DNA of 64,000 nt from Nocardioides litoris. Lineage in GTDB: Bacteria; Actinomycetota; Actinomycetes; Propionibacteriales; Nocardioidaceae. The notes under the pieces were generated by a model. The model had not been told where the DNA came from. It made no database searches and was given only the letters and a program-made list of their open reading frames with translations. Location of the stretch: positions 1,550,001 through 1,614,000 of the forward strand of contig NZ_VDMR01000001.1 in assembly GCF_006346315.1 (NCBI RefSeq), read 5' to 3'. Positions 50,631-60,120 of this stretch are shown here, in pieces. How positions within the stretch are numbered: position 1 is the stretch's first letter; each line of letters opens with the position of its first letter. The translations under genes and the position numbers were made by a program.

Positions 50631-51883
50631 TGGGCAAGGCATCGCGTCTGGGCAACGACCTCTACACGGGTCGCAAGTCCTACGACTTCGTCGGCAACCG
50701 GTCCCGGTGGTACGCCATCACGGGCGTCATCGTGCTGCTGGCCTTCGGCGCCCTCTTCATCAAGGGCCTCAACTTCGGCATCGAGTTCACCGGCGGCACC
50801 GAGTACCGCGTCCCGGTCGCCTCCGCCACGCAGGAGCGCGCCGACGAGCTCGGCGACGTCGTGGCCGCCAGCGGCATCCCCGGCACCGAGTCACCCATCG
50901 TCACCACCGCGGGCGGCTCCGTGCTGATCCAGGTCGAGGACATCACCCAGGACGAGGGCGACCAGATCGCCGCGGCGCTCTCGGAGGCCTCCGGCGTCGC
51001 CGAGGACCAGCTGACGATCAACGAGATCGGCGCGAGCTGGGGCCAGGAGGTCGCGACCCGCGCCGTCATCGGCGTCGCAGTGTTCCTCGTCCTGGTCCTG
51101 ATCTTCATCGCGTTCTACTTCCGCGAGTGGAAGATGTCGATCGGCGCGCTCGTCGCGCTCATCCACGACGTGGTCATCACGATGGGCGTCTACGCCCTCT
51201 CCGGCTTCCAGGTCACGCCGTCGGCGGTCACCGGCCTGTTGGCGATCCTCGGCTTCTCGCTCTACGACACGGTCGTGGTGTTCGACAAGATCAAGGAGAA
51301 CACCCGCGACATGCGGGCCAACCGCCAGACCTACGCCGAGGCGGCCAACCTGGCGGTCAACCAGACGCTCGTGCGGTCGATCAACACCGGCATCGTGGCC
51401 CTCATCCCGATCGGTGCGATCCTCGTCGTCAGCGCGTCCCAGCTGGGCGCCAGCTCGCTGCAGGACCTCGCGCTCTCGCAGTTCGTCGGCATGGCCGTCG
51501 GTGTCTACTCCTCGGTCGCCCTGGCCCCGCGCGTCGTCGTGCACCTGAAGTCCAACGAGTCCGAGGTCAAGCTGGCCGAGCGCCGGGCCAAGGCACGGGC
51601 CAAGGCCCAGGCCGACCGGTACGCCGCGGTGCCCGCCTTCACCGACGACCTGCCGGTGCAGGACGACCCCGACGGCGACGACCTCGACGACCTCGACGGG
51701 ACCGACGAGCCCGGTCGGGTCCGTCCCCAGCTGGCCAAGCAGGGGTCCTCGGGCGCCGGCTCCGAGCCCGGCCGGGGTCGCGCCGTGCCGCCCTCGCGGG
51801 GCCCGGTGTCCCAGAGCGGCAGCTCCGGGCGCCAGCAGCCCACCCGCCAGCCGAAGTCCAAGCGCGGGAAGCCCCAGGCGTGA
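50630..51883 (+). CDS. secF: Protein translocase subunit SecF
   Basis: 417 residues; TM1 (about 25-45), IEFTGGTEYRV in the P1 domain, five further TM helices with FSLYDTVVVFDKIKEN. The last 100 residues after the TMs are charged and low-complexity (Ala/Lys/Arg, then Asp-rich DGDDLDDLDG, then Ser/Gly/Pro), a cytoplasmic tail. ATG shares one base with the secD stop. Partner of SecD. Confidence 0.95.
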   Translation: MGKASRLGNDLYTGRKSYDFVGNRSRWYAITGVIVLLAFGALFIKGLNFGIEFTGGTEYRVPVASATQERADELGDVVAASGIPGTESPIVTTAGGSVLIQVEDITQDEGDQIAAALSEASGVAEDQLTINEIGASWGQEVATRAVIGVAVFLVLVLIFIAFYFREWKMSIGALVALIHDVVITMGVYALSGFQVTPSAVTGLLAILGFSLYDTVVVFDKIKENTRDMRANRQTYAEAANLAVNQTLVRSINTGIVALIPIGAILVVSASQLGASSLQDLALSQFVGMAVGVYSSVALAPRVVVHLKSNESEVKLAERRAKARAKAQADRYAAVPAFTDDLPVQDDPDGDDLDDLDGTDEPGRVRPQLAKQGSSGAGSEPGRGRAVPPSRGPVSQSGSSGRQQPTRQPKSKRGKPQA

Positions 51884-52443
51884 CGCTCGGCCACACCGCG
51901 GACGTCGGCCGGGCTGCGGCCGAGGCGCTGGCGACCCTCGTCCCCGACGTCGCCGACTTCCCCGAGCCGGGGATCGTGTTCAAGGACATCACGCCGCTGC
52001 TGGCCGACCCGGCCGGGCTGCGGGCCGTCGTCGACGCCCTGGCCGAGGTCGGCCGGCGCGACGGCGAGGTCGTCGTCGACAAGGTGGTCGGCATGGAGGC
52101 CCGGGGCTTCATCCTGGCCGCCCCGGTCGCGCTCGCCCTCGGCGTCGGGTTCGTCCCGGTGCGCAAGGCGGGCAAGCTGCCGCGCGAGACCCATGCCGTG
52201 TCCTACGCCCTCGAGTACGGCGAGGCGACGCTCGAGCTGCACCGCGACGCGATCGCGCCGGGGGAGCGGGTCCTGCTCGTCGACGACGTGCTCGCCACGG
52301 GCGGCACGGTGGCGGCGACCCGCGACCTGGTCGCCGCCTGTGGGGGCACCGCCACGGCCGTCGCCGTCCTGATGGAGCTGTCCTTCCTTCCCGGGCGGGC
52401 CGCGGTCGGCGACCTTCCGGTGCATGCCCTCACGACCGTCTGA
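51880..52443 (+). CDS. apt: Adenine phosphoribosyltransferase
   Basis: Adenine salvage to AMP with PRPP, 187 residues. PRPP loop VLLVDDVLATGGTVAA, substrate regions FPEPGIVFKDITPLLADP and MEARGFILAAPVALALGVGFVPVRKAGKLP. GTG start overlapping the secF stop (GTGA). In the same order as in Mycobacterium, ahead of rel. Confidence 0.95.
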   Translation: MTLGHTADVGRAAAEALATLVPDVADFPEPGIVFKDITPLLADPAGLRAVVDALAEVGRRDGEVVVDKVVGMEARGFILAAPVALALGVGFVPVRKAGKLPRETHAVSYALEYGEATLELHRDAIAPGERVLLVDDVLATGGTVAATRDLVAACGGTATAVAVLMELSFLPGRAAVGDLPVHALTTV

Positions 52444-52464
52444 CGTCCTGCCTACACTGGGACG

Positions 52465-54831
52465 ATGACGGAGGAGCGCACCGCGGCGACGACCACCGGC
52501 CCGCGTGCGAGCACCCCGTCGGCCCGGCACGAGACGGCGGCCGAGCCGCCCCGCCCCGTGTCGGCCCCGCCCGGGCCAGGCCGGGGCATGCGGGCCAAGC
52601 TCGCCCGCATCGGCACCCGCGCCCCGGTGGCCAACCCGGTCCTCGACCCGCTCTTCCGGGCCGTGCGGGCCAACCACCCCAAGGCCGACCTGGCGCTGCT
52701 CGAGCGGGCCTACCGCACGGCCGAGCAGATGCACGGCACCCAGATGCGCAAGAGCGGTGACCCCTACATCACCCACCCGCTCGCGGTCACCACCATCCTC
52801 GCCGGCATCGGCATGACCGAGCCCACCCTGGTCGCGGCGCTGCTGCACGACACGGTCGAGGACACGCCCTACACGCTCGAGCAGTGCCGCGAGGACTTCG
52901 GCGACGAGGTCGCGCAGATGGTCGACGGCGTGACCAAGCTCGACAAGGTCGTCTACGGCGACTCGGCGCAGGCCGAGACGATCCGCAAGATGATCGTGGC
53001 GATGTCGCGCGACATCCGGGTGCTGGTCATCAAGCTCGCCGACCGGTTGCACAACATGCGCACGCTGCGCTACGTGCCGCTCAAGAGCCAGGAGCGCACC
53101 GCCCGCGAGACCCTCGACATCTACGCCCCGCTGGCCCACCGGCTCGGCATGAACACCATCAAGTGGGAGCTCGAGGACCTCGCCTTCGCGACCCTCCACC
53201 CCAAGATCTACGACGAGATCGTGCGGATGGTGGCCGAGCGCGCCCCGTCGCGTGACAGCTTCCTGGCCGAGGTGATCAGCCAGGTCGAGAAGGACCTGCG
53301 CGAGGGCAAGATCAAGGCCACCGTCACGGGCCGGCCCAAGCACTACTACTCGATCTACCAGAAGATGATCGTCGGCGGCCGCGAGTTCTCCGACATCTAC
53401 GACCTGGTCGGCATCCGCATCCTCGTCGACGAGGACCGTGACTGCTACGGCGTGCTCGGTGTCCTCCACTCCCGGTGGAACCCGGTCCTCGGCCGGTTCA
53501 AGGACTACGTCGCGATGCCGAAGTTCAACATGTACCAGTCGTTGCACACGACCGTGATCGGCCCGCAGGGCAAGCCGGTCGAGATGCAGATCCGCACCTT
53601 TTCCATGCACCGTCGCGCCGAGTACGGCGTCGCGGCGCACTGGAAGTACAAGGAGGACGGCCGCGAGGGCCGCGACACCGACCGTCGCCTCGACGGGCCG
53701 GGCTCCGGCGGCGACATGGGCTGGGTCCGCCAGCTGCTCGACTGGCAGTCCGAGGTCGAGGACCCGGGCGAGTTCCTCGAGTCGCTGCGCTTCGAGATCA
53801 ACCGCGCCGAGACCTACGTGTTCACCCCCCGCGGCGACGTGATCGCCCTGCCGTCCGGGTCGACGCCGGTCGACTTCGCCTACGCCGTGCACACCGAGGT
53901 CGGCCACCACACCATCGGCGCCCGGGTCAACGGACGGCTGGTCCCGCTGGAGTCCCAGCTCGACAACGGTGACGTGGTGGAGGTCTTCACCTCCAAGTCG
54001 GTCAACGCCGGCCCCTCCCGCGACTGGCTGACCTTCGTCAAGTCACCCCGGGCGCGTTCCAAGATCCGCCAGTGGTTCACCAAGGAGCGCCGCGAGGAGG
54101 CCGTCGAGCGCGGCAAGGACTCGATCGCCAAGCTGATGCGCAAGGAGGGCCTGCCCCTCAAGCGGCTGCTGACCCACGACTCGCTCAGCCTGGTCGCGAC
54201 CCACTTCAAGCTGGCCGACGTCACCGCGCTGTACGCCGCCGTCGGCGAGGGCAACCTCGGCGCCCAGTCCGTCGTACGCCGGGTCATCGAGCTCAACGGC
54301 GGCGAGGAGGGTGTGCAGGAGGACCTCGCCGAGGCCGTCACCATCACCGGCCGCCGCAGCCACTCCCGCGCCGGCGGAGGCGCCGACGCCGGCGTCATCG
54401 TCAAGGGCTCGCCCGACGTGTGGGTCAAGCTCGCCAAGTGCTGCACCCCCGTGCCGCCGGACGACGTCCTCGGGTTCGTGACCAAGGGCGGCGGCGTCTC
54501 GGTGCACCGGACCGACTGCACCAACGCCGGTGACCTGCAGCGCCAGCCCGAGAAGGTCCTCGAGGTCGAGTGGGCCCCGACGGGCCAGTCGACCTTCCTG
54601 GTCAACATCCAGGTCGAGGCGCTCGACCGCGCCCGCCTGCTCTCCGACATCACCATGGTGCTCTCCGACGCCCACGTGAACATCCTGTCGGCCAACCTCT
54701 CGACCACCCGCGACCGCGTCGCGAAGTCACGCTTCACCTTCGAGATGGCCGAGGCCAAGCACCTCGACAACGTGCTCAAGGCCGTGCGGAGCGTCCCGGG
54801 GGTCTTCGACGCCTACCGCGTGACCGCCTGA
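52465..54831 (+). CDS. rel: Bifunctional (p)ppGpp synthetase/hydrolase Rel
   Basis: 788 residues. HD hydrolase with LLHDTVEDT (H128, D129); synthetase with [19 protein letters not shown] [15 protein letters not shown] and the [10 protein letters not shown] motif; TGS domain with [29 protein letters not shown]; the zinc-type [17 protein letters not shown] region; C-terminal ACT domain ([24 protein letters not shown]). It therefore both makes and breaks (p)ppGpp, the single long Rel usual in actinobacteria. A 60-residue disordered N-terminus precedes the HD domain. ATG 52465. Confidence 0.97.
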   Translation: MTEERTAATTTGPRASTPSARHETAAEPPRPVSAPPGPGRGMRAKLARIGTRAPVANPVLDPLFRAVRANHPKADLALLERAYRTAEQMHGTQMRKSGDPYITHPLAVTTILAGIGMTEPTLVAALLHDTVEDTPYTLEQCREDFGDEVAQMVDGVTKLDKVVYGDSAQAETIRKMIVAMSRDIRVLVIKLADRLHNMRTLRYVPLKSQERTARETLDIYAPLAHRLGMNTIKWELEDLAFATLHPKIYDEIVRMVAERAPSRDSFLAEVISQVEKDLREGKIKATVTGRPKHYYSIYQKMIVGGREFSDIYDLVGIRILVDEDRDCYGVLGVLHSRWNPVLGRFKDYVAMPKFNMYQSLHTTVIGPQGKPVEMQIRTFSMHRRAEYGVAAHWKYKEDGREGRDTDRRLDGPGSGGDMGWVRQLLDWQSEVEDPGEFLESLRFEINRAETYVFTPRGDVIALPSGSTPVDFAYAVHTEVGHHTIGARVNGRLVPLESQLDNGDVVEVFTSKSVNAGPSRDWLTFVKSPRARSKIRQWFTKERREEAVERGKDSIAKLMRKEGLPLKRLLTHDSLSLVATHFKLADVTALYAAVGEGNLGAQSVVRRVIELNGGEEGVQEDLAEAVTITGRRSHSRAGGGADAGVIVKGSPDVWVKLAKCCTPVPPDDVLGFVTKGGGVSVHRTDCTNAGDLQRQPEKVLEVEWAPTGQSTFLVNIQVEALDRARLLSDITMVLSDAHVNILSANLSTTRDRVAKSRFTFEMAEAKHLDNVLKAVRSVPGVFDAYRVTA

Positions 54832-54849
54832 GCCTGGCCGGCCGATGTC

Positions 54850-55335
54850 TTCCCGGGGCTGGTGTGGGCGGCCGCGCGCGTAGTCGATCGGGTCTCCGCG
54901 TCAAGGACGCCTGCGGCGCCGGCTCCGCCGGCCGCTCCGCGGTCCTTGACCCGGAGCCTCGCCCGATCGACTGACGGCGCGCTCAACGGCACGGGCTCCG
55001 CCCGCGCCGCCGCTGGCGCGGCCGCCCCATCCGTCACACGGGTGTCACTCCTGCGACGCAACTCCCACTCCTGGCAGGTAGTTACCGACCAGGGGTGGGA
55101 GATTCCCGCCATGCGTGGTGCCGATGTGACGTGTGGGGCGGGTGGCCGCGCCAGCGGCGGCGCGCCGAGCCTGCGAGGCGTCGCCGACAGCGCGCAGTCA
55201 GGCAGGCTGCGCGAGGCTCGGGGTCAAGGACGGCCGGAGGCCGCCGCGCAGCGGCGCGAGCGCAGCGAGCGTCCTTGACGCCGAGACGCGGCCTGCCACG
55301 CGCGCGGCCACCCGACCCACCCCGGGTCACCGGCC
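54850..55335. repeat. Nested palindromic region between rel and the DUF349 gene
   Basis: The 519-base gap between these convergent genes has no gene. It is built as one imperfect palindrome. Element A (54883-54971: GTCGATCGGG...GTCAAGGAC / GTCCTTGAC...CCCGATCGAC) mirrors element B (55201-55297: GGCAGGC...GTCAAGGAC / GTCCTTGAC...GCCTGCC). CGCGCCGCCGCTGGCGCGGC near 55003 mirrors the complement near 55145. CTGACGGCGCGCT at 54970 mirrors AGCGCGCAGTCAG at 55189. The 59-base hairpin repeat sits at the centre. It resembles a bacterial interspersed mosaic element. Confidence 0.75.
55046..55104. repeat. Structured 59-base repeat, copy 2 (centre of the nested palindrome)
   Basis: Second copy of the element at 8722-8780, 49 of 59 identical. 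Stem AACTCCCAC pairs with GTGGGAG-ATT, and the inner CCTGG with CCAGG. The pair that is G-C in copy 1 is C-G here, and another U-A pair in copy 1 becomes U-G, so most changes keep the fold. Confidence 0.6.
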
Positions 55336-55350
55336 CGCGGGAGGACCAGG

Positions 55351-56592
55351 TCAGCCCGAGAAGTCCGCCGAGGCGCGGCGCGCCATGTCGAGGAACGACC
55401 GCCGGGACTCGAGGTTCTCCTCGAGCTCCTTGACCTTGCGGTCGTTGCCGGCGGCGCGGGCCTTCTCGAGGTCGGCTTCCACCTTGGCGATGGCGTCCTC
55501 GAGCTTGGTGACCATGTCGTTGGCGCGGGCCGACTTCTCGGGGTCAGAGCGCCGCCACTGCTCGTCCTCGGCGGCCCGGATGGCGTTCTCGACGGCGCGG
55601 ATGCGGCCCTCGAGCTCCTTGACCCGGGCGCGCGGGACCTTGCCGGCGGCCTCCCACTTCTCGGCGATGTCGCGGTAGGCGCGCTTGACCGACTCGAGCT
55701 CCTGGCCGCCCTCGAGGGCGCCGACCAGGGCCTCGGCCTGCACGATCAGCTCGTCCTTGACGACCGCGTTGGCCTCGAACTCCGCGTCGAGTGCGGCGTT
55801 GGCGGCGTCGCGGGCACCGAAGAAGGTGTCCTGGGCGCCGCGGAACCGCTTCCACAGCTCGTCGTCGACGTCCTTGGGTGCGGGGCCGGCGGCCTTCCAG
55901 TCACGCATCAGGTCGCGGTAGCGGCCGGCGGTCGGGCCCCAGTCGGTCGAGGTCGCGAGCGCCTCGGCCTCCTTGGCCAGCCGCTCCTTGACCACGCGGG
56001 CTCCCTGGCGCTTCTCGTCCTGCTCGGCGAAGTGGACCTTGCGGGCCTTCGTGTACGCCGTGCGAGCGCTGGAGAACCGCTTCCACAGCGCGTCGTCGGA
56101 GGGACGGTCGATGCGGGGGAGCGCCTTCCAGCGGTCGAGCAGGTCGCGCAGGCGGTTGGCGCCGTTGCGCCAGTCGGTGCCCTCGGCGATGCGCTCGGCC
56201 TCCGCGACGAGCTCCTCCTTGGCGGCCTTGGCCTCGGCTGCCTTCTCGGCTTTCTCGGCCTTGCGGGTCTCGCGCTGCGCGGCCAGCACCGGGGCGAGGG
56301 CGTCGAGCCGGGCGCTCAGGGAGGCCAGGTCGCCGACGGCGTTGGCGTCGGTCACCTGCGCCCGGACGGTCTTGATCGACTCCGCGGCCTCCTCGGGGGA
56401 GAGCTTGCCCGAGTTGACCCGCTGCTCGAGGAGCTGCACCTCGAACGCGAGCGCGTCGAACCGCTCGGTGAAGAACTGGAGGGCCTCCTCGGGCGTGCCC
56501 GCGGGGTAGGACCCCACCGAGCGCTCTCCGTCGGCGGTCTTCACGTACACGGTGCCGTCGTCGTCGACGCGACCCCATTCACTGCTCGTCAC
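55351..56592 (-). CDS. DUF349 domain protein
   Basis: 413 residues, mostly helical with three to four DUF349 repeats (for example WRNGANRLRDLLDRWKALPRIDRPSDDALWKRFSSARTAY and TAGRYRDLMRDWKAAGPAPKDVDDELWKRFRGAQDTFF). An Ala/Lys/Glu coiled-coil segment lies near residues 110-140. The C-terminus (RANDMVTKLEDAIAKVEADLEKARAAGNDRKVKELEENLESRR) is a coiled coil. The function is not established. GTG at 56592 after GAAGAGGG. It is convergent with rel and divergent from the MBL gene. No signal peptide, so cytoplasmic. Confidence 0.88.
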   Translation of the reverse strand: MTSSEWGRVDDDGTVYVKTADGERSVGSYPAGTPEEALQFFTERFDALAFEVQLLEQRVNSGKLSPEEAAESIKTVRAQVTDANAVGDLASLSARLDALAPVLAAQRETRKAEKAEKAAEAKAAKEELVAEAERIAEGTDWRNGANRLRDLLDRWKALPRIDRPSDDALWKRFSSARTAYTKARKVHFAEQDEKRQGARVVKERLAKEAEALATSTDWGPTAGRYRDLMRDWKAAGPAPKDVDDELWKRFRGAQDTFFGARDAANAALDAEFEANAVVKDELIVQAEALVGALEGGQELESVKRAYRDIAEKWEAAGKVPRARVKELEGRIRAVENAIRAAEDEQWRRSDPEKSARANDMVTKLEDAIAKVEADLEKARAAGNDRKVKELEENLESRRSFLDMARRASADFSG

Positions 56593-56711
56593 TGCGTTCC
56601 CTCTTCGTCGGTCGTGGCGCGGGACCACCCTAGGGCACGCCCCGACGCGACGGAGGCCCCCAGCCCGCACCAGGGCACGAGGACTGAAGGCCTGGTCGCT
56701 ACCCTGAGCCG

Positions 56712-57434
56712 GTGCTGATCGCCGCCTTCCCTGCCGGCCCGTGGGGCACCAACTGCTACGTGGTGGCCACCGGCAAGGGCTCCGAGTGCGTGGTCATCGA
56801 CCCGGGCAAGGACGCGAGCGACGGCGTGGCCGAGGTCGTGCGCGAGCACCGCCTCAAGCCGGTCGCGGTCCTGGTCACCCACGGCCACGTCGACCACATG
56901 TGGTGCGTGGCCCCGGTCGCCGGCACCTACGACGCCACGGCCTGGATCCACCCACGCGACCGGCACCTGCTGGCCGACCCGATGCAGGGCATGTCGGCCG
57001 AGACGACCTCGATGCTGCTCGGCGGCCGCTACGAGTTCGCCGAGCCGGACGACGTGCAGGAGCTCGCCGACGCCCAGACCCTCGAGCTGGCCGGTCTCTC
57101 CTTCGTCGTCGACCACGCGCCCGGCCACACCGAGGGCTCGGTCGCGTTCCGCACGCCGTACGGCGAGGACCACGGCCTGGCCGACGTCTCCGAGCTGATG
57201 TTCTCCGGCGACCTGCTCTTCGCGGGCTCGATCGGCCGCACCGACCTGCCGGGTGGCGACCACGCGACGATGCTCGACTCGCTGCGCACCAAGGTGCTGC
57301 CCCTGGCCGACGACGTGGTGGTGCTGCCCGGCCACGGGGAGCAGACCTCCATCGGGCGCGAGCGCGCGACCAACCCGTTCCTGCAGGACCTGCTCGACGG
57401 CGGCCCCGTCGGCCGTACGACGCGAGGGCTGTGA
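56712..57434 (+). CDS. MBL-fold hydrolase (glyoxalase II-like)
   Basis: 240 residues. Metal site THGHVDHMW, then HAPGHTEGSVAF, FSGDLLFAGSIGRTDLPGG and LPGHGEQT are the five metallo-beta-lactamase motifs of glyoxalase II-like proteins. It may hydrolyse a thioester such as that from methylglyoxal. The Mycobacterium homologue also lies beside hisS near rel. GTG start; ends 2 bases before hisS. Confidence 0.92.
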   Translation: MLIAAFPAGPWGTNCYVVATGKGSECVVIDPGKDASDGVAEVVREHRLKPVAVLVTHGHVDHMWCVAPVAGTYDATAWIHPRDRHLLADPMQGMSAETTSMLLGGRYEFAEPDDVQELADAQTLELAGLSFVVDHAPGHTEGSVAFRTPYGEDHGLADVSELMFSGDLLFAGSIGRTDLPGGDHATMLDSLRTKVLPLADDVVVLPGHGEQTSIGRERATNPFLQDLLDGGPVGRTTRGL

Positions 57435-57436
57435 GC

Positions 57437-58771
57437 ATGGCGCGCCCGACCCCGATCAGCGGGTTCCCCGAGCTGCTGCCCGAGCAGCGCGTCGTGGAGC
57501 AGCACGCGATCGACACCCTCCGGCGGACCTTCGAGCTGCACGGCTTCGCCGGCATCGAGACCCGGGTCGTCGAGCCCCTCGACCGGCTGGCCAAGGGCGG
57601 CGAGATCGACAAGGAGATCTACGTCCTGCGCCGGCTGCAGGCCGACGACAGCGCCTCCGACGCCGGTCTCGCGCTGCACTTCGACCTCACCGTCCCCTTC
57701 GCGCGCTACGTGCTGGAGAACGCCGGCAAGCTCGAGTTCCCCTTCCGGCGCTACCAGGTGCAGCCCGTCTGGCGGGGGGAGCGGCCCCAGGTGGGCCGCT
57801 ACCGCCAGTTCACCCAGGCCGACATCGACATCGTCGGTCGTGACGAGCTGCCCTTCCACCACGACGTCGAGGTCATGCGGGTCATGGTCGAGGCGATCAG
57901 CGCCCTCCCGGTGCCGCCGGTCTCCTTCCAGCTCAACAACCGCAAGCTCATCCAGGGCTTCTACCGCGGGCTGGGCCTGACCGACCTCACCGCTGCCATC
58001 CGGGTCATCGACAAGCTCGACAAGCTCGCCCCCGAGGCCGTGGCGGCCCTGCTGGTCGAGCAGGTCGGCGCGAGCGAGGAGCAAGCCGCGCGCTGCCTCG
58101 AGCTGGCCACCATCCGGGTCGGCGACACCTCCTTCGTCGAACGCGTGCGTGCCCTCGGGGTCACCGACGAGCTGCTCGACGAGGGCCTGGCCGAGCTGGC
58201 CGCGGTGGTCGAGGGCTGCGCCTCGGCGGCGGGGGAGCGGGTCACCGTCGAGGCCAACCTGCGCATCGCGCGCGGCCTGGACTACTACACCGGCACGGTC
58301 GTCGAGATCTTCATGGAGGGCTACGAGCACCTCAAGTCGGTCGGTGGTGGCGGGCGCTACGACCGGTTGGCCGACGACGGCCGCAACGTCTACCCCGGCG
58401 TCGGGGTCTCCTTCGGACTGACCCGCACCCTGGTGCCGCTGATCGCCGACGGCGTCCTCGCCGGCAGCCGCAAGGTGCCGAGCGCGGTGCTCGTCGCCGT
58501 GGCCGACGAGGAGACGCGACCCGCCAGCGACGAGGTCGCGCGGGCGCTGCGCTCGCGCGGCGTCCCCTGCGAGGTCGCGCCGACCGCCGCCCGCTTCGGC
58601 AAGCAGATCCGCGTCGCCGAGCGTCGCGGCATCCCGTTCGTCTGGTTCGTCCAGGACGACGGCTCGCACCAGGTCAAGGACATCCGCTCCGGGGACCAGG
58701 TCGCCGCCGACGTCGCGGCGTGGGTGCCTCCCGCGGCCGACCTGCGCGCCGGCACCGTCCGCCCGGGCTGA
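57437..58771 (+). CDS. hisS: Histidyl-tRNA synthetase
   Basis: Charges tRNA-His, 444 residues. Class II motif 1 near the start, motif 2 in RRYQVQPVWRGERPQVGRYRQFTQADIDIVG, histidine loop LRIARGLDYYTGTVVEIF, motif 3 in GVGVSFGLTRT, then the C-terminal anticodon domain (VPSAVLVAVADEETRPASDEVARALRSRGVPCEVAP). The RGLDYYTG loop confirms HisRS rather than HisZ. ATG 57437 after GTGAGC, coupled to the MBL gene. Confidence 0.96.
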   Translation: MARPTPISGFPELLPEQRVVEQHAIDTLRRTFELHGFAGIETRVVEPLDRLAKGGEIDKEIYVLRRLQADDSASDAGLALHFDLTVPFARYVLENAGKLEFPFRRYQVQPVWRGERPQVGRYRQFTQADIDIVGRDELPFHHDVEVMRVMVEAISALPVPPVSFQLNNRKLIQGFYRGLGLTDLTAAIRVIDKLDKLAPEAVAALLVEQVGASEEQAARCLELATIRVGDTSFVERVRALGVTDELLDEGLAELAAVVEGCASAAGERVTVEANLRIARGLDYYTGTVVEIFMEGYEHLKSVGGGGRYDRLADDGRNVYPGVGVSFGLTRTLVPLIADGVLAGSRKVPSAVLVAVADEETRPASDEVARALRSRGVPCEVAPTAARFGKQIRVAERRGIPFVWFVQDDGSHQVKDIRSGDQVAADVAAWVPPAADLRAGTVRPG

Positions 58772-59050
58772 GACCACCCCCGCCCGTCCTCGGGCGCACC
58801 GTCCGGCCCACCTGCGCCATGCCCGCACGGGCATCGTGCCACCGGCCCGGACGCCGGAAGATCTCATCTGTCCGGGGGTTGTCGCCGGACGCCGGGAGGC
58901 TTCTCGGCTTGATGCAATCGTTACCTCGACGTGTCGCTCCGTCGCCTGCAGGTCGCTTAGAGTCCTCCGCGGCGCACAGGCGCGCCGGTGGCACGCAAGG
59001 CCTCCGGCACACGGCATCGGACCCCATCTCGGGGGTCCTCAGAGGCGGAC

Positions 59051-60070
59051 ATGACTTCTGCGGGCACGGAGGCCCTCGAGGCCCGAAGCGACATCAACCC
59101 GTCGACCGAGCCCCCGGCGCCCAAGGACATCGCGGGGCGCTCCCCGACCCGGATCGCCCTGGCCCGCCTGGCCAAGGACAAGGTCGCGGTCGTGTGCGGG
59201 CTCGTCCTGCTGCTGCTGGTGCTGGCCGGCCTGTTCGCGCCGGTGATCTGCAACGCGCTCAACATCTACAAGGACTACTCGCCGGGCGCCCCCCGCGCCA
59301 GCGACGTCCTCGACTTCGACAGCTACCCGCTGGTGGGCCCGCCCTACTACCCGTTCACGTGGGACCACCCGCTCGGCGTCGAGCCCAACACCGGCTACGA
59401 CAACCTGGCGCTGCTGCTCTACGGCCTGCGCACCTCGTTGTTCATCGCCGTCCTGGCCACCGTGGTCTCCACGGTCGTCGGGGTCACGCTCGGCCTGGTC
59501 GCGGGCTACGCCAAGGGCTGGGTCGACTCGCTGCTGTCGTTCTTCATCGACTTCATGCTGTCGTTCCCGTTCATCCTGGGCGCGCTGGCGCTCGCCCCGA
59601 TCATCACGACCCGCTTCGGCGGCAACTCCGAGACGCTCGGCCGTGCCGAGTTCCTCTCGCTGGTCGGCGTGCTCGTGCTCTTCGGCTGGATGGGCCTGGC
59701 TCGCCTGGTCCGCGGCCAGGTGCTCTCGCTGCGCGAGCGGGAGTTCGTCCAGGCCGCCCAGGTCATCGGCGTGCCCACCCGGCGCATCCTGTTCAAGGAG
59801 CTGCTGCCCAACCTGGTGGCCCCGATCGTCGTCTCGCTCTCCCTCGCGCTGCCGGCCTACGTCGCCGCCGAGGCGGGCCTGTCCTTCCTCGGCATCGGGC
59901 TGAGCGAGGGCACCTCGCTGGGCAAGACCATCGCCAGCGCGCGCGGCTACTACGACACGTACCCGCTCTACCTGTGGGTGCCGGTCGGCACGATCATGGT
60001 GCTCGTCATCGCCCTCAACCTCTTGGGCGACTCCGTGCGAGACGCCTTCGACCCCAAGACTCGCCGATGA
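59051..60070 (+). CDS. ABC transporter permease, DppC/OppC type
   Basis: 339 residues; about six TM helices with the EAA loop LREREFVQAAQVIGVPTRRILFKELLPNL, the conserved cytoplasmic loop contacting the ATPases. The N-terminal 40 residues are hydrophilic (OppC N-terminal domain), then a periplasmic loop HPLGVEPNTGYDNLALLLYGLRTSLFIA typical of DppC. ATG 59051 is chosen because CAGAGGCGG lies just upstream; an earlier in-frame GTG would add 21 residues. First gene of the rightward oligopeptide-type operon; the 279-base upstream gap shows only a promoter-like region. Confidence 0.92.
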   Translation: MTSAGTEALEARSDINPSTEPPAPKDIAGRSPTRIALARLAKDKVAVVCGLVLLLLVLAGLFAPVICNALNIYKDYSPGAPRASDVLDFDSYPLVGPPYYPFTWDHPLGVEPNTGYDNLALLLYGLRTSLFIAVLATVVSTVVGVTLGLVAGYAKGWVDSLLSFFIDFMLSFPFILGALALAPIITTRFGGNSETLGRAEFLSLVGVLVLFGWMGLARLVRGQVLSLREREFVQAAQVIGVPTRRILFKELLPNLVAPIVVSLSLALPAYVAAEAGLSFLGIGLSEGTSLGKTIASARGYYDTYPLYLWVPVGTIMVLVIALNLLGDSVRDAFDPKTRR

Positions 60071-60120
60071 GCCGAATCCGCGGCCTCGGGAGAAACACAG
60101 AAGAGAAGGGTGGGCACACG

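Noticed and set aside
54832..55350. RNA gene (RNase P, tmRNA or 6S) in the large gap after rel
   Set aside because: The region is explained by palindromic repeats; no conserved core of these RNAs is seen.
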